Assembly (NCBI GenBank): GCA_015698045.1
Contig: BLAL01000252.1
Coordinates: forward strand, 124,001-188,000
Direction: 5' to 3'
From: Rhizophagus clarus
Lineage: Eukaryota > Glomeromycota > Glomeromycetes > Glomerales > Glomeraceae
Length of the DNA: 64,000 nucleotides
Under the pieces are notes generated by a model. The model did no database searches and was not told the origin of the DNA. It saw nothing but the letters and a program-made list of their open reading frames with translations. Position numbers and translations under genes: made by a program. Shown here piece after piece: positions 40,973 through 53,010 of the stretch (position 1 is its first letter; each line of letters opens with the position of its first letter).

Positions 40973-41355
40973 TGACACAGAAAAAAAAAGCTGGTGACAG
41001 AAGCTAGTGACGCAGACGATAGGCTCTTTAGGAATTCTAGGCTGAAGAAAACTTTTCTTGATGAATGTCACTGGTGTCACTAGTGTCACTGGAGAAAATC
41101 CAAGGTTCCCAACTTTTATTTTTTTTTTTAGCATACATACTGTACATCATAGATTCATCATATTATATCTCATATAGACCATAGAGATAGCATAGAAAAA
41201 ATTCGATTTTTTCCTAGAAAATACTAATTTTACTAGTGACACTAGTGACAGTAATCAAGAAAGGAATAAAATAGCATAATAACCTCAAGAAAGATAGCAA
41301 ACCCGTCACTAGTTCTGTCACCAGTTAGTATTCGGAACTAGTGACACTAGTGACG
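40964..41355. repeat. Cluster of TCACTAGTG-type repeats in right TIR
   Basis: Mirror image of 3477-3868, including the 14-bp palindrome at 40964-40977 and the paired copies near 41233-41252 and 41332-41355. Confidence 0.75.
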
Positions 41356-42305
41356 CTCAAAAATTGGCATATATATTGCCTCGACCTAGTTTAAACCATA
41401 ATCGGGCCTTACAGCATCCCACCAATATGCCGGCAATAATTGGATTATGAGATGGTGCACTTCTGGCAATCAAATAGGTCAGGCCAAAATAATACATATC
41501 ACACCTAACCAACTGGAAATACAATATGAATGCACCCTTATCCAGATAAGCACGAAATCAGCATACATATACCGGCAACTAATAGACAATAGTTAGATTG
41601 CGAAATGGTACACTTCTGGCAATTAAATGGGCCGGCCATAGTATACAGAACTAGTAACAACCAGATAACAGAGGGTGTTCGGACGCCGAACAGGATCACG
41701 TGACTGGCGCAGTAAGGCGCAGTCAAAAATCGCTCCATAAATTCAGCCAGTTCTTTAGACATAATATTTCGGCATCCAAGCTGGCAAACTACCAGTTCCC
41801 TGCCAGTTCCATGGCAGTTCCACAGTAGCTACCAGGTCACTACCATGGCACCAAGTTGGAACCTCAAATCATGTGTCTAAAAGATCAGCCGAAATTATGG
41901 TATAGTGCCAGCCGAAATTAATTGCGGATCTAGATCAAATTACTGCGCCACCTGACGTGATATTTTTTTTACCATATTTCGGCATTCTGGCAGGCAACAA
42001 AATAGGTAAAGAAGGAAAGCACCCTCGACACCTTAACAGGCAACCAAAGAGACCCAGAAGCAGGTAAACAAATAAATAGCTCTTTATTAATAAAATGAGC
42101 ACAGACCATTGAAAACAAGCAGATAGTTAGAAGGTAATAAAAAAGGAATAGAGCAATAAAATCAAATAAATATCTACAAAGCAATAAAAAAGCTACAGAA
42201 TAATAAAATCAAGTAGATAGCAATAAAGCAATAAAAAAGGCCATAGAGCACAAAAACAAGAAAGTAGGTAACATTATACCCATAAGTAGGTAACATTATA
42301 TAGCA

Positions 42306-42338
42306 AGTAGTTAACAGTCTAATAGACTGTTAACTACT
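42306..42338. repeat. 33-bp terminal palindrome, right end
   Basis: Same palindrome as at 2494-2526, with the central base in the same top-strand orientation (A). Since the TIRs are inverted, the centre is thus the only base at which the ends differ here. Confidence 0.9.
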
Positions 42339-42343
42339 TCTTT
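42339..42343. repeat. Target site duplication, right copy (TCTTT)
   Basis: Matches 2489-2493. Removing the element and one copy restores a normal array unit (ctaatatttctttctttatt). Confidence 0.7.
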
Positions 42344-42910
42344 CTTTATTTTTTTAGGTTGTTAGACTTCTTGGATAAACCAGACTTGGGAAATGTAAGT
42401 TGGAAAGGGTGGTGATTTTTTTTTTTAATATTAAAGAAATATTACTAATATTTCTTTTTTTATTTTTTTTAGATTGCTGACCTTCTTGAATGAATTAAAC
42501 TTGAGAATGTAAGTTAAAAAGGACAGAAAATTTTTTTTAATATTAAAGAAACATTACTAATGTTTCTTTTTTTATTATTTTAGGTTGCCAGTCTTTTTGG
42601 ACAAACTGGACTTGAGAAATATAAGTTGGAAAAGGTGGTGATTTTTTTTTAATATTAAAGAAATGTTATTAACGTTCTTTCTTTATTTTTTTTATAGGTT
42701 GCTAGCTTTCTTAGATGAACTGGATTTGGAAATATAAGTTAGAAAGGGTGGGAGATTTTTTTTAAAATTAAAGAAACATTACTAACGTTTCTTTTTTATT
42801 TTTTTCAGATTGTCGAATTTCAGACTTGAAATATAAGGAAGGAGGAAGGGATATTTTTTAAATATTAAAGAAACAGTTTTAACGTTTTTTTTATTTATTT
42901 TAGATTGCAG
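42344..42910. repeat. Tandem array of ~115-bp T-rich units, right part
   Basis: Five to six units continuing the array interrupted at 2493: aatattaaagaaacattact, T-rich tract, ttag, gttgc, then ttcttagat and gtaagttggaaag. Units decay toward the right end. Confidence 0.8.
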
Positions 42911-44812
42911 TTTCCCTTGTTCCTCTTAATCCTAATGTGATCACGATTAAGAAAAGTTTGAGCAAACTTTCTTAAACTTGTATTATAAATAACTGTAACT
43001 TTTTTATTAATTTATTATAATAAAATATGTAATAAAATAAAAATATTAACAATAATAATTATACTTTTAAACATTTTACAAAAAATTTATAAATTTGATA
43101 ATGCATTCAACAAATAAGACAATAAAAATTTTTTAACTATATTAAACAAATTAAAAATTTCTAAAAAAAAAAATCTATAAAAAAAGTAAACTCTAAAAAA
43201 ATCTAACATATTAAAATTTGTATCACATATCAGGTACCCAATATGTGTAAGATAGAACTGTACCTGATATATATTAAATAACATATCGGTGACCAATAGT
43301 TTAAATATCAGAGTCTTGGTAATAGGTAAAACAAAAAGTTGTAGAGTATGGGGGAGGTGTTGAGTAGAGTATAGCCACATCACATATGATCATGTGATGT
43401 GATGCATCTGCCAGCATGATATATACTCAAGTGATAAATAAACAGACTGGTCTAGGCCTTTCTATATATGGTATATTTACTATGTAAATCATTCATGCAT
43501 ATTATTCATCACTTGAATATAATGTTACATGGGAATTATACTCTACTCAACACTTTCCTCATACTCTATAACTTTTTGTATCACTCCTTGGTAATTAAGC
43601 ATATTTTGAAGTGTAATAAATCAGATATCCAATATGTAAAAATACCTGATATTTATCTAATTAGGCACCGATATATAAATCCCCAATATGTACTTGATAG
43701 AATTGATTTTGACTAGTGTTATTTTCTTTATTTTTTCTTTTCATTTTATTTTTATTATCATTTTGTTTTCTTTTCTATTTTTTTTATTTTCTTCTTTTTT
43801 ATTTTTTTTCTTCTTATTTTTCAATTTTTTTCTCTTTTTATTTTTTCTTTATGTTAATTTTTGTTCTTTTTATCCTTTTGTTTTCCTTTATATTTTTGTT
43901 TCCTTTTCTTTTTATTTTCCTTTTGTTTTAATTTTATTTCTTCATCTATCATCCTTTTGGTTTTTTCTCTTTTATCAAACATATTATTATTTTATTCTTT
44001 TTTGTTCTTATTATCTTTTCTGTTTATTTTGTTTTTGTTTCATTATTTTTCTATATATATATAATATTTTGCCATTATTGTTGGGTTTCATATCATTATT
44101 ACTAGTTATATTAAAAATAAAAGTTTTGACTTTAAATACAATAAACTTAAGTTTTAGTTTTAAATAAATATATTTTACTCTTCTATTCAATAAATTTCAA
44201 AGGAATAAATTTATAAATATTTTGTTGTATAGCAGAATTTTTAATTTTTTTTATTTTATATGAAAATAAATTTTTAAGTTAAAAAAATTAGCCAATTAAA
44301 AATTAGTCAATTGAAAGTATATATCATGTATTAGGAGTAAGTAATATCAAATCTCACCTAGGATAAAAAATAAATTCACTCTTATTTAAAAATATTACAA
44401 ACCATTTTTTATAGATAATTGATTTAAAAAAATATTTTAATTTATTTTTTGTGAAACTTACAAAAAATATTATAAATCATTTTTTATATAGGTGATTTAA
44501 TATAAAAAATAATATTTTACAATATTATTTTTTCGTTCTATTTAAAAATGGTGCAAAACATTTTTTATAAGTAATTTAATATAAAAAATAACTCACAACA
44601 TATTTTTACAAAATTTGTAAAAAACATTGCAAAACATTTTTTATATATATAATTTAATATAAAAAATAACATTTTGTAACATTATTTTTTCATTTTATTT
44701 AAAAATATTATAAAATGTTTTTTAATAAAATAATTTAATATAAAAAAATGTTTTGCAATTTTTTTTATAAAATTAATAAAAAAATTTTGCAAAATATTTT
44801 TTTTACAGATAA
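42911..44812. other. AT-rich spacer with a T-rich low-complexity tract
   Basis: No gene. 43230-43480 and 43560-43690 hold partly repeated sequence (atatgtgtaag, cctgatatatat and catgtgatg). 43700-44070 is a polypyrimidine tract whose long open frames encode only Phe/Leu/Ser strings. 44330-44812 has several copies of an attaca/aaaaccattttttata unit next to the Mutator-like element. Confidence 0.6.
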
Positions 44813-45542
44813 TAATTCAACGCTATGGCGATGCATTGCCGGTATCACATGATATATACAAAATCACGTATTTTGATGTAAAATAAAATAGAGTTTATGC
44901 GACTTGAATTATAAAGTTTTTTTTACGATAAAAAAATAAAAAAAAATCTGCACTTCATCCTAGTATGCCATTTCAAAAGACATTTTCAAGTAAACCTGAA
45001 GTCGTAGAATAAAAAAAACCATTCTATTTCACTTTTTTTGCAAATTTTAGTTCGAGAGAACTCTTGAAACCAGAAATCGTGTTTTTTAGAGGTGTGCAGA
45101 ATTTTTTTTCATGTTTTTCTTTAACCAAGAACCTTTATTAACATTCTTTAACACGTTTTTTTTGTAGATTTGACTCTTGGTATTTAAAAGTGTATTTTAT
45201 AATTATAGAGAGGGATATGAATTTTTTTGCTCTCTTTAATCAAGAGCGTTTATTAACGTTCTTTTACTTGTTTTTTTTTATAGATTAGGCTTTAGGAAAC
45301 TCCTGAAACTAGGTTGGAGTTTTTTTTTGGTACAGAATTTCTTTATTTTTTTAGTTAAAAGTGGTTATTAACATTACTTTACTCATCTTTTTTTGTAGAT
45401 TTGGAAATGGAAGTCTCTTAAAATTAACAAGTGAGTTTTAGAGAGGATATTAGGATTTTTTGTTTTTTCTTGTCAAGGAACATTTATTAATGAACTTCTT
45501 TTACTCATTTTTTTGTAAGTTTGAGGTTGCGACTTGGGAATT
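44813..45542 (+). repeat. MULE left TIR
   Basis: Pairs with 48653-49381. The outer 240 bp are unique sequence; the inner part is tandem units of the form tttattaacattcttt, T tract, gtagattt. Confidence 0.8.
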
Positions 45543-45935
45543 GTGAATTGTAAATTTAATGTACCATATACTATTGTATATCTAAATAATTTATTTGTGC
45601 GACTCAAGTTAACAATGTTAAGTCTTAAATCTTAATATGTAATTAATGTAAATATTTTAAATGGTCCTTCTTAAGCTTCATTGTAAAAAACAATTTAAAT
45701 AAAGTGATAATTTATTTGTAAGGTTTAATTAGTAATTTTATTGTAAAATATATATCTTTTGCAAATTTAAAATATGAAACTATTTTTTCTTAGCACTACA
45801 ATTTTTCTGGTAATGACTGAGATTATCACATTATCTGCAACATTTTTGCGTTACTTTACGTCAATTCTTTTCATGAGATGCTTTATACCTCTTTACACTT
45901 GATGGCCTTCCTTTGCTATGTCATCTTTTTGGATT

Positions 45936-48100
45936 TTATAATTGAAATACATTTATATTTTCTTTATCACTCCCAAAGCTATCTGCTTCTTTATTAGACT
46001 CTATTTCTTCTGATTCATCATTATCTTCGCATTCGCTATCCTCATCAGCAAATTCTTTCAAAATTTTAATTAAACGTAATGAATTTGACTTATTTTGCAA
46101 AGCTTTTTGCAAAGCCTTTTTATACATTCCATGAAGAGTACCATACATAATCTTCTGATCAAGTGTACCCATTCTTTGCTCAAGAAGATCATCCTTTTCT
46201 TTATCAATAGCACATAAATAGGATTAAATTATTTTCTTCTTGCAACAGACTAATCGTACCATTATTAAACTTATCAGCAACTATAAATGGTTTGTATGAA
46301 CCATCCTTCTCTTTTTGGTACCATCTAGATGGAATAAGTCTGATATGAAATTTTGCCTCGCTAGTATTCAACATAACCTGAAAATAATGTTTACAAACAA
46401 TACCCTGTTGAATAATTGAGAGACAAGAATACACATGAGACCCATTCTTTAAGAGAACAATATGATGCTTCATTTTCTGTGAATTTCCAACTTTAACATC
46501 CCATATTTCCTTAACATTATCATGACTAACAACTTCCAGCAATTGTTTTATTGTTGTTTGAAGACTTTCTGTATCATCATCTCTGAAAATTTCATTGCTA
46601 ATAATATCTGTTTGGCCTAAATTTACAACATAGTAAAGTGACTGATTGATTTCGTTATGTTGCATCTTTAAAATTGCTGGTGTAAGAAAATTTTGACAAC
46701 ATTCATCTACCTTTGTAAACAAAAAATTTGTCTGATCTAGATTTTTAACTGATGGTATGGTAAGTTTCCAATACTGATATTGGTTTTTTTTATCTTATTT
46801 ATCAAGTAATCTATGTATTTCAGACATAAGTTTACAGAGAGTAATACCAGAGTTAAATATTAATTTTTTAATACATGCATTTACAGATTCAACCCGTAAT
46901 GTAGCAATCATCCCTCCAGTAAATTTAAAATTTGTATACGAATGTGCCCAATACTCCTTTGACTTGTATAAACCTTCTAGATAACATTTGGTCTTTGGAT
47001 AATCTTCAACCAGCTTTGTAAAACGTTGATAAAATGTTATTTGAATAAGATTATTTCTGCATTGATAAAAATCTTGTAAAAACTTTTTATAATCATCTTC
47101 AAGTAGTTTTTGAAGGTTTTTATGAAGATTTTGTGTAATATGAAATGCACAATGTATTGGATATGTAGTTGGAAATATTTTCATTATTGCAACATCAACT
47201 GCTGGATCTGAATCAGTTAAAATTACTGTTGGATGGATGTTAGTTGCTTTAATAATCTGCTAAAACATCCAGATATGTGATTCTTGACTTTCATCTGCAA
47301 GCCAATGCCTGTGCAAGAAGAATATTTTGACGATTTTGATCAAATTCAATAAGTAAGGTTAATGCTATTCTGTATTTGTTTGTTTTATGTGTTACATCAT
47401 TAAGAACACAATCAAAAAACTGAATCCAGTTTTCTACTTGTTTAGGCGTCATCCACAGTAAATGTATTAGAGCATTATCGTCATTCCACCCTCTAGCTAC
47501 AATCCATCTGGAATCTTTTTTCTTTTGTTGATCAAGCCAATCTGACATTTGTGCAGCATTATTGAAAAGAGATTTTGCCGTAGGATGAAATTTTTTAATT
47601 GCATTATATAAATCCTCACTGTAAATTGATTGAGAAGGATATTTACCTTTCAAATATCTTCTTTGTGCTGTTGCCCTCATTTTACAGTATTGTGTTAAAA
47701 ATTGTACATCTTCCATCATTTCTTCACTAAATCTCTTGTTTTGCTCAAATAAAATACTCTCAATTCTCAAATTATGATTATGATCATCTACAATTTTGTT
47801 AACAAAAATTGCAGAATCTGGATTATTTACTTCTGGACAAGAAACATTTACATGCTATGGGCATGAAATTTTTTTAGAACTTGTTTCCTTTTTAAAGTGA
47901 GACGCAAAACTTCGCCCATGTTCACAAATATAAGTTCTTCTTCTAATGACTCCTTCCCTTTGATCAACATGACCTTTTATAACATTAAACCCTTTATTTC
48001 TAGCCCAGTTACTTATAAATAAGTCACAGGCTGGCCAATCTGCAAAAACTTTTCCAGTAAATAGGTTGGCGAGGCTACTTTCAGTTCCATTTGAATTCAT
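45936..48100 (-). pseudogene. MULE transposase, broken
   Basis: Reading from 48100: a FAR1-type N-terminus (GHVDQREGVIRRRTYICEHG; TAG at about 47855 replaces a Trp codon in SCP-x-HVNVSC, then VDDHNHNL). Next the catalytic part LNDVTHKTNKYRIALTLLIE, a one-base shift near 47290, a TAG at about 47240, LTDSDPAVDVAI, PIHCAFHITQN and LRVESVNA, supplying the D...D...E residues of Mutator transposases. After a TAA near 46795 comes a SWIM zinc motif (YSCLSIIQQGIVCKHYF), and after another frame change an acidic tail (45936-46172). At least three stops and two shifts make it inactive. Confidence 0.85.
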
Positions 48101-48652
48101 ATTGTTATTAACTAAAAACGTATAGTAAAAAAATAAATTTCTTTAATGAAATTTGCTTAAGAAAGTAAGAAGAGAAAATCAGTGAGTAAAATAAAGGAAA
48201 ACACTTTTTGTTATTGTCATCTTTGTTATTATCATGCTTTATTTTGATAATAAAGTAAGTTTTTTTTCGTGAAAATTGATGTATTTGATTACTTAAAAAA
48301 TATGTAAAAACTGTGTATTACTAAAATAATACAAATGATCAATGAAATAAGTATAATTTAATTACTTGTATAACCAATTTAAGCTACACAAATAACTGAT
48401 TTGAAATCAATTGTAATTAAACTAAACTTTTTATATTAAGATTGATAAAAATCAAAATATTACAAAAACTGTACATATTTACAGCTTGACATTATTAATA
48501 ATTGAAATGTTACGAGTTTTGTGAAAAGAAACATGCAAATGTTCTTATGAATCATAACAATAATACTTTTAAACATGTCAAGTTGAAACCTAAAAGTAAA
48601 AGAATAGCTATTGTTTGAGAAACAATTCTGCACTCCCCAACAAACAACTTTT

Positions 48653-49381
48653 AATTCCCAAGTCTCAACCTCAAACTTACAAAAAAATGAGTAAAAAAAG
48701 TTCATTAATAAACGTTCCTTGACAAGAAGAAACAAAAAATTCTAATACTCTCTTTAAAACTCACTTGTTAATTCTAAGAGACTTCCATTTCTGAATCTAC
48801 AAAAAAAGACAAGTAAAGTAACGTTAATAACCACTCTTAACTAAAGAAATAAAGAAATCCTGTACCAAAAAAAACTCCAACCTAGTTTCAGGAGTTTTCT
48901 AAAGCCTAATCTATAAAAAGAAACGAGTAAAAGAATGTTAACAAACGCTCTTGATTAAAGAGAGCAAAAAAATTCATATCCTTCTCTATAACTATAAAAT
49001 ACACTTTCAAATACCAAGAGTCAAATCTACAAAAAAAACGCGTTAAAGAATGTTGATAAAGGTTCTTGGTTAAAGAAAAACACGAAAAAAAATTCTGCAC
49101 ATCTCTAAAAAATATGATTTCTAGTTCCAAGAGTTCTCTCAGGCTAAAATCTGCAAAAAAAGTGAAATAGAACAGTTTTTTTTATTCCATGACTTCGGGT
49201 TTACTTGAAAATGTCTTTCGAAATGGTATACTAGGACGAAGTGCAGATTTTTTTTATTTTTTTATCGTAAAAAAAAACTTTATAATTCAAGTCGCATAAA
49301 CTCTATTTTATTTTACATCAAAATATGTGATTTTGTATATATCACATGATACCGGCGATGCATCGTCATGGCGTTGAATTA
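48653..49381 (-). repeat. MULE right TIR
   Basis: Inverted copy of 44813-45542. Overall match is about nine in ten bases by eye, clearly older than the large element's TIRs. Confidence 0.8.
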
Positions 49382-51926
49382 CAAAACCCTTAAAAAAATA
49401 TTTCAAATTATTTTTTAAGAAATTTGTAAAATCATTATAAAATATTTTTATAAAAAATTTAATGTAAAAAAAATATCTTGCAGTATTGCATTTTTTATAG
49501 ACAATTTGATAAAAAAAAATCATTTTACAACTTTTTTTTGCTAACTTAATAAAAAAATATTACAAAACATTTTTTATTAATAATATTTGATAAATTAGTT
49601 CAGTTTTCAGTAATTACTAATTAGTTTCAGTAATCATTAATACTAATACCAATCAATTTAGTTTGGTATCAGTTTTTGCAAAAATTGAACTAAACTGAAT
49701 CAATTAGAACTTTAATTATAATAATAAAATATATTAAAATAAAATGTATTTAAAAATATAAATTTTATAATATATGTTAGTAATAAATAATAAAATATTT
49801 TAATTATTGAAATAAAAAAAGAGTAATATGATATCAAAATATAATATGCAATATATTATATAATAATTATATGAATATTATTAAGATATTAAGATATTGA
49901 TATAAGTATAATATTTATACAATATTTAAATAATATCATTATAACACTAGATATATATTATATGAATATCAAATAATTAATATTTTAATTTAAGTATATA
50001 CTTTAAAATCTGATTTTTTACCAATATTAATTTAATATTTATAAAGTATTTATATCTAAAAATACAACAAAAATCTGGATTCAATTAAGAATAAGTATCA
50101 GAATTTAAAATCAGTAAAGAATCAATAAAAAATTAGGATTCTGATTTTTTATTAATATACCATTATTTGATCTGTGATGTTTGTTATAAGTTGTTATTAA
50201 AAAATACAAAAAAATTAAATAAAAATAAAATTTATTTTTTGCAGAAAATTTGATTTAGCACATTAGTAGAAAAAAAATGTTTGATAAGAATATTTATCAC
50301 AAAAAAATCTATGATTTATATAAATAATATAATAAATAGTTAAAAATTTAAAAAATATTATAATTTGTTTATTATTAATTCAATTATTATATATTTACCA
50401 TTATTTAAATTGCTTTAATAAAGTAAATACAATAAGTTAAAGATTATAAAAATCTAATTATTGGATTAAAAATATTATATTAAAAATATTTAAATATTTA
50501 AAGCATAATTGTATAAATGTACAATAATTTAATTATACAAACCTGATATTTTTAAATATTTATATATTTTTAATAACCATTTATGATACAAGTATAAAAA
50601 AGCAAATTTGTATAAAATAGTTGTAAAATTTTTTGGGTTAGATAAATTTAAAAAAAGATGGGTTGAAAAATGATAATAATTTATAATTATTAATGATTAA
50701 TAATTAATGATTATATATTTAAAACTCAGATTTTTAATATTAATTAATCAGATTATAAAGTAGTAGCATATTTCTCTCATTATAAATTTATATTTTATAT
50801 ATAATTTTTCAAAATAATTAATAATTAATTAATATTTGTATATTAACATTTTATTATTTATTTATTTTTTTTTTTTGCTTAAAAAATATCATAAAATTTA
50901 TTATAAAAAAAATCATTTATCATAGATTAATATTAATTTTTAAATTATTTTAAATTACTGGTAAATTTGTTAAAATAATGATATAGAAGATAATTTTTTA
51001 ATGATTTTTATGATTTTTATGATTTTTATGATTTTTAAGTAATTTTTATAGCTTAAGCAATTTTTACATGTATTATAAAATAAATTGCTTGATAGAATAA
51101 AAATTTAGTTTATAATGAAAGTTTGCTTAGTAGAATCAAAAATAATTTGCTTATGTATAAATTTTGAAATTTTCATTTGACCTATATATATATTGTTTAG
51201 AATCTTATTAGTATTGATCAAGTTGTTGTAAAAAATGTATTTTATTATATTATTTGTAAATTAGAAGAGTCGTACTATTATTAATATAATATATTACAAA
51301 AATACTATATACTGTATTTACTTATTTGTATATTTATCCAATAAGCTCCCATGTTTTATTGCTAAATTTTTAGATATTATTATCCGTTATTAATACAAAA
51401 TGAATTAATATATCAATAGGAAAATAAATTTTATATTTATGATTTACCGAATTTACCGAAAATGATCGTTTATTTACTTTTTTTTTCAATTGATGTTTTT
51501 CTATTCTTTTATTATAAACCATTTTGTTTTGTTATTTATTTTCGAATTTGAATACAAATACTTACTGAAACCAATCATTTAAGAAATCAACCACGTCAAA
51601 AAAAAAAAAGAAAATTATTCTCTAAACTTGATCATTCCTATTATGGTAAATATGCATTCGATAAAAAAATTTGAGCATCATGACCTGATGAGATTACTGG
51701 TCACAAATATTTGTAATATAAACTTTCGAACAATTTAATCTTAGAATTTTTCATTAAGTTTGGTGCATAAAATATAAATTTACACAAACACCAGTAAGAT
51801 ATTGTAATTTCTATTTTATCATAACAATGAAACTTTAATAGCGTTAAAAATATTTAAAAGGAAGTGAAATCCTTATACGAAATCATGTATTTATTATATA
51901 TTAAAAATTTAATAATAACTAAAGAA
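49382..51926. other. Very AT-rich spacer, no gene seen
   Basis: Only short frames. The first ~200 bp repeat the aaaacattttttat unit seen left of the MULE. Around 51001-51036 there are four copies of atgattttt. 51600-51900 may be the 5' region of the next gene. Confidence 0.6.
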
Positions 51927-53010
51927 ATGACTCAAATCATAAAAATTCCAATAATAAAGGGTAAAATAAATGCAGATTTTCATAATAGTTTATTAAACGG
52001 TTACGTACGTATAATTTAAAATCATTATTGTTATTATTATATTTACATTATGTTGAAATCAAAACTTTTCTTTTAGTTTACAAAAGAGGAATTTACAACT
52101 CGATTAAAATCTTTTAATCTAATTCACAAAACACATCAAGAAAAATATGTTAATTATATATTATTACCATTTCTTTTTCCAATATTTTATATTATAATAA
52201 TATTAACTATATTCATTATATATCATATACACGGACAATATCTTATTGGATTAATTGGAGTGATATTACCATTAATTTTTATAGGTTGCATTATATTGTA
52301 TCGTATTATTGATACTAAATATAAAGAAGCAGTAAGTAAAAAGTGGAAAGAATTTTTTAATTAATGAAATGAACTTAAAGAATTTTTCTTCTTCATTAGA
52401 TTAAACGAGAGATAAAATTTTTAATTACTACATTTAATGAATATGACTACGCACGTCACGTGCATTGGAGAATAATTAGAGAACTTAACGATCGGAAACC
52501 TACTTTTTCCGTAATATTTTTATCTAAATATGAGGTAATGATATAAATATATTATACTTACGTACTACCAACTATTTACTTACTACTTTGGTAAATTCAA
52601 AACAGGAATTTTTGACGATTGATATAGTAGATAATTTATATATTTATTATAATGTATCATCTCGTTCAAATTCAATTGATTTATTAAATGAAAATCTATA
52701 TATTGCATCCCCTCCACCGGTTTACTCTTTATCATTTAACTCCACTTTTAACTTATCTAATACAACTCATAATACAACTATAAATATCCCAGAAAATAGT
52801 CAATCAATAATAATAGATCAACAATCCATTACCAATGATAATAGAAGACATGTTTTTCCTTCGTTTCTTTCAAATATTCCCCCACCACCGCCTCCACCCA
52901 CATATCAAGAAGCACTTGATGGTGATAGAGTATTATTTGTTGAAGGAAGTAATGACCAGTATTACTTTGGTATGGGAAGAAGTGGTAGCGTGATTAGAGG
53001 TTGGCTGTAA
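51927..53010 (+). CDS. Membrane protein with PPxY motif, four exons
   Basis: Exons 51927-52004, 52077-52331, 52400-52534 and 52606-53010 give 290 residues. All splices are in phase 0, with introns of 72, 68 and 71 nt and GTACGT, GTAAGT and GTAATG donors. After a short polar start, exon 2 encodes two hydrophobic segments (LLPFLFPIFYIIIILTIFII and a second, LIGLIGVILPLIFIGCIILY) around a short loop. Exon 3 is a charged cytosolic-looking part (YARHVHWRIIRELND). Exon 4 is disordered and carries PPPPPPPTYQEAL; the PPxY element would bind WW domains, for instance of a Nedd4-type ubiquitin ligase. The family is not recognised. It lies in host DNA, outside the large element. Confidence 0.75.

Larger units (their letters stand above)
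2494..42338. mobile_element. Giant Maverick/Polinton-like element with cargo genes (~39.8 kb)
   Basis: Bounded by 1819-bp inverted repeats and a 5-6 bp target duplication. It encodes a DDE integrase, an A32-type ATPase, a family B DNA polymerase and a primase-SF3 helicase, the last two placed as mirror images at the two ends. It also carries Gag- and retropepsin-like genes and about ten host-like cargo genes. Ends begin AGT and finish ACT. Length is about twice that of typical Polintons. No double-jelly-roll capsid or Ulp1-like protease was recognised. The integrase, ATPase and PolB frames are open; the primase-helicase is interrupted by stops. Element identity is well supported; whether it is a true Polinton lineage or a virus-derived hybrid is open. 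Confidence 0.9.
40520..42338 (-). repeat. Right terminal inverted repeat (1819 bp)
   Basis: Mirror of 2494-4312. It holds the second zinc-binding ORF, the PolB promoter and first codons, the CACTAGTG cluster and the terminal palindrome. Where the copies differ, CG in one is usually TG or CA in the other (for example around 41700-41940). Confidence 0.95.
44813..49381. mobile_element. Decayed Mutator-like element (MULE), ~4.6 kb
   Basis: Inverted repeats of about 730 bp (44813-45542 and 48653-49381) flank a minus-strand transposase with FAR1-like, DDE and SWIM features. The TIRs start TAATTCAACGC and contain four tandem ~115-bp units. No 8-9 bp target duplication is visible at the outer ends, so the true edges may lie in the neighbouring AT-rich repeats. 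Confidence 0.75.

Noticed and set aside
43688..44167. Long Phe/Leu-rich frames, apparently multi-spanning membrane proteins
   Set aside because: They translate a polypyrimidine tract; three overlapping frames give the same kind of string.
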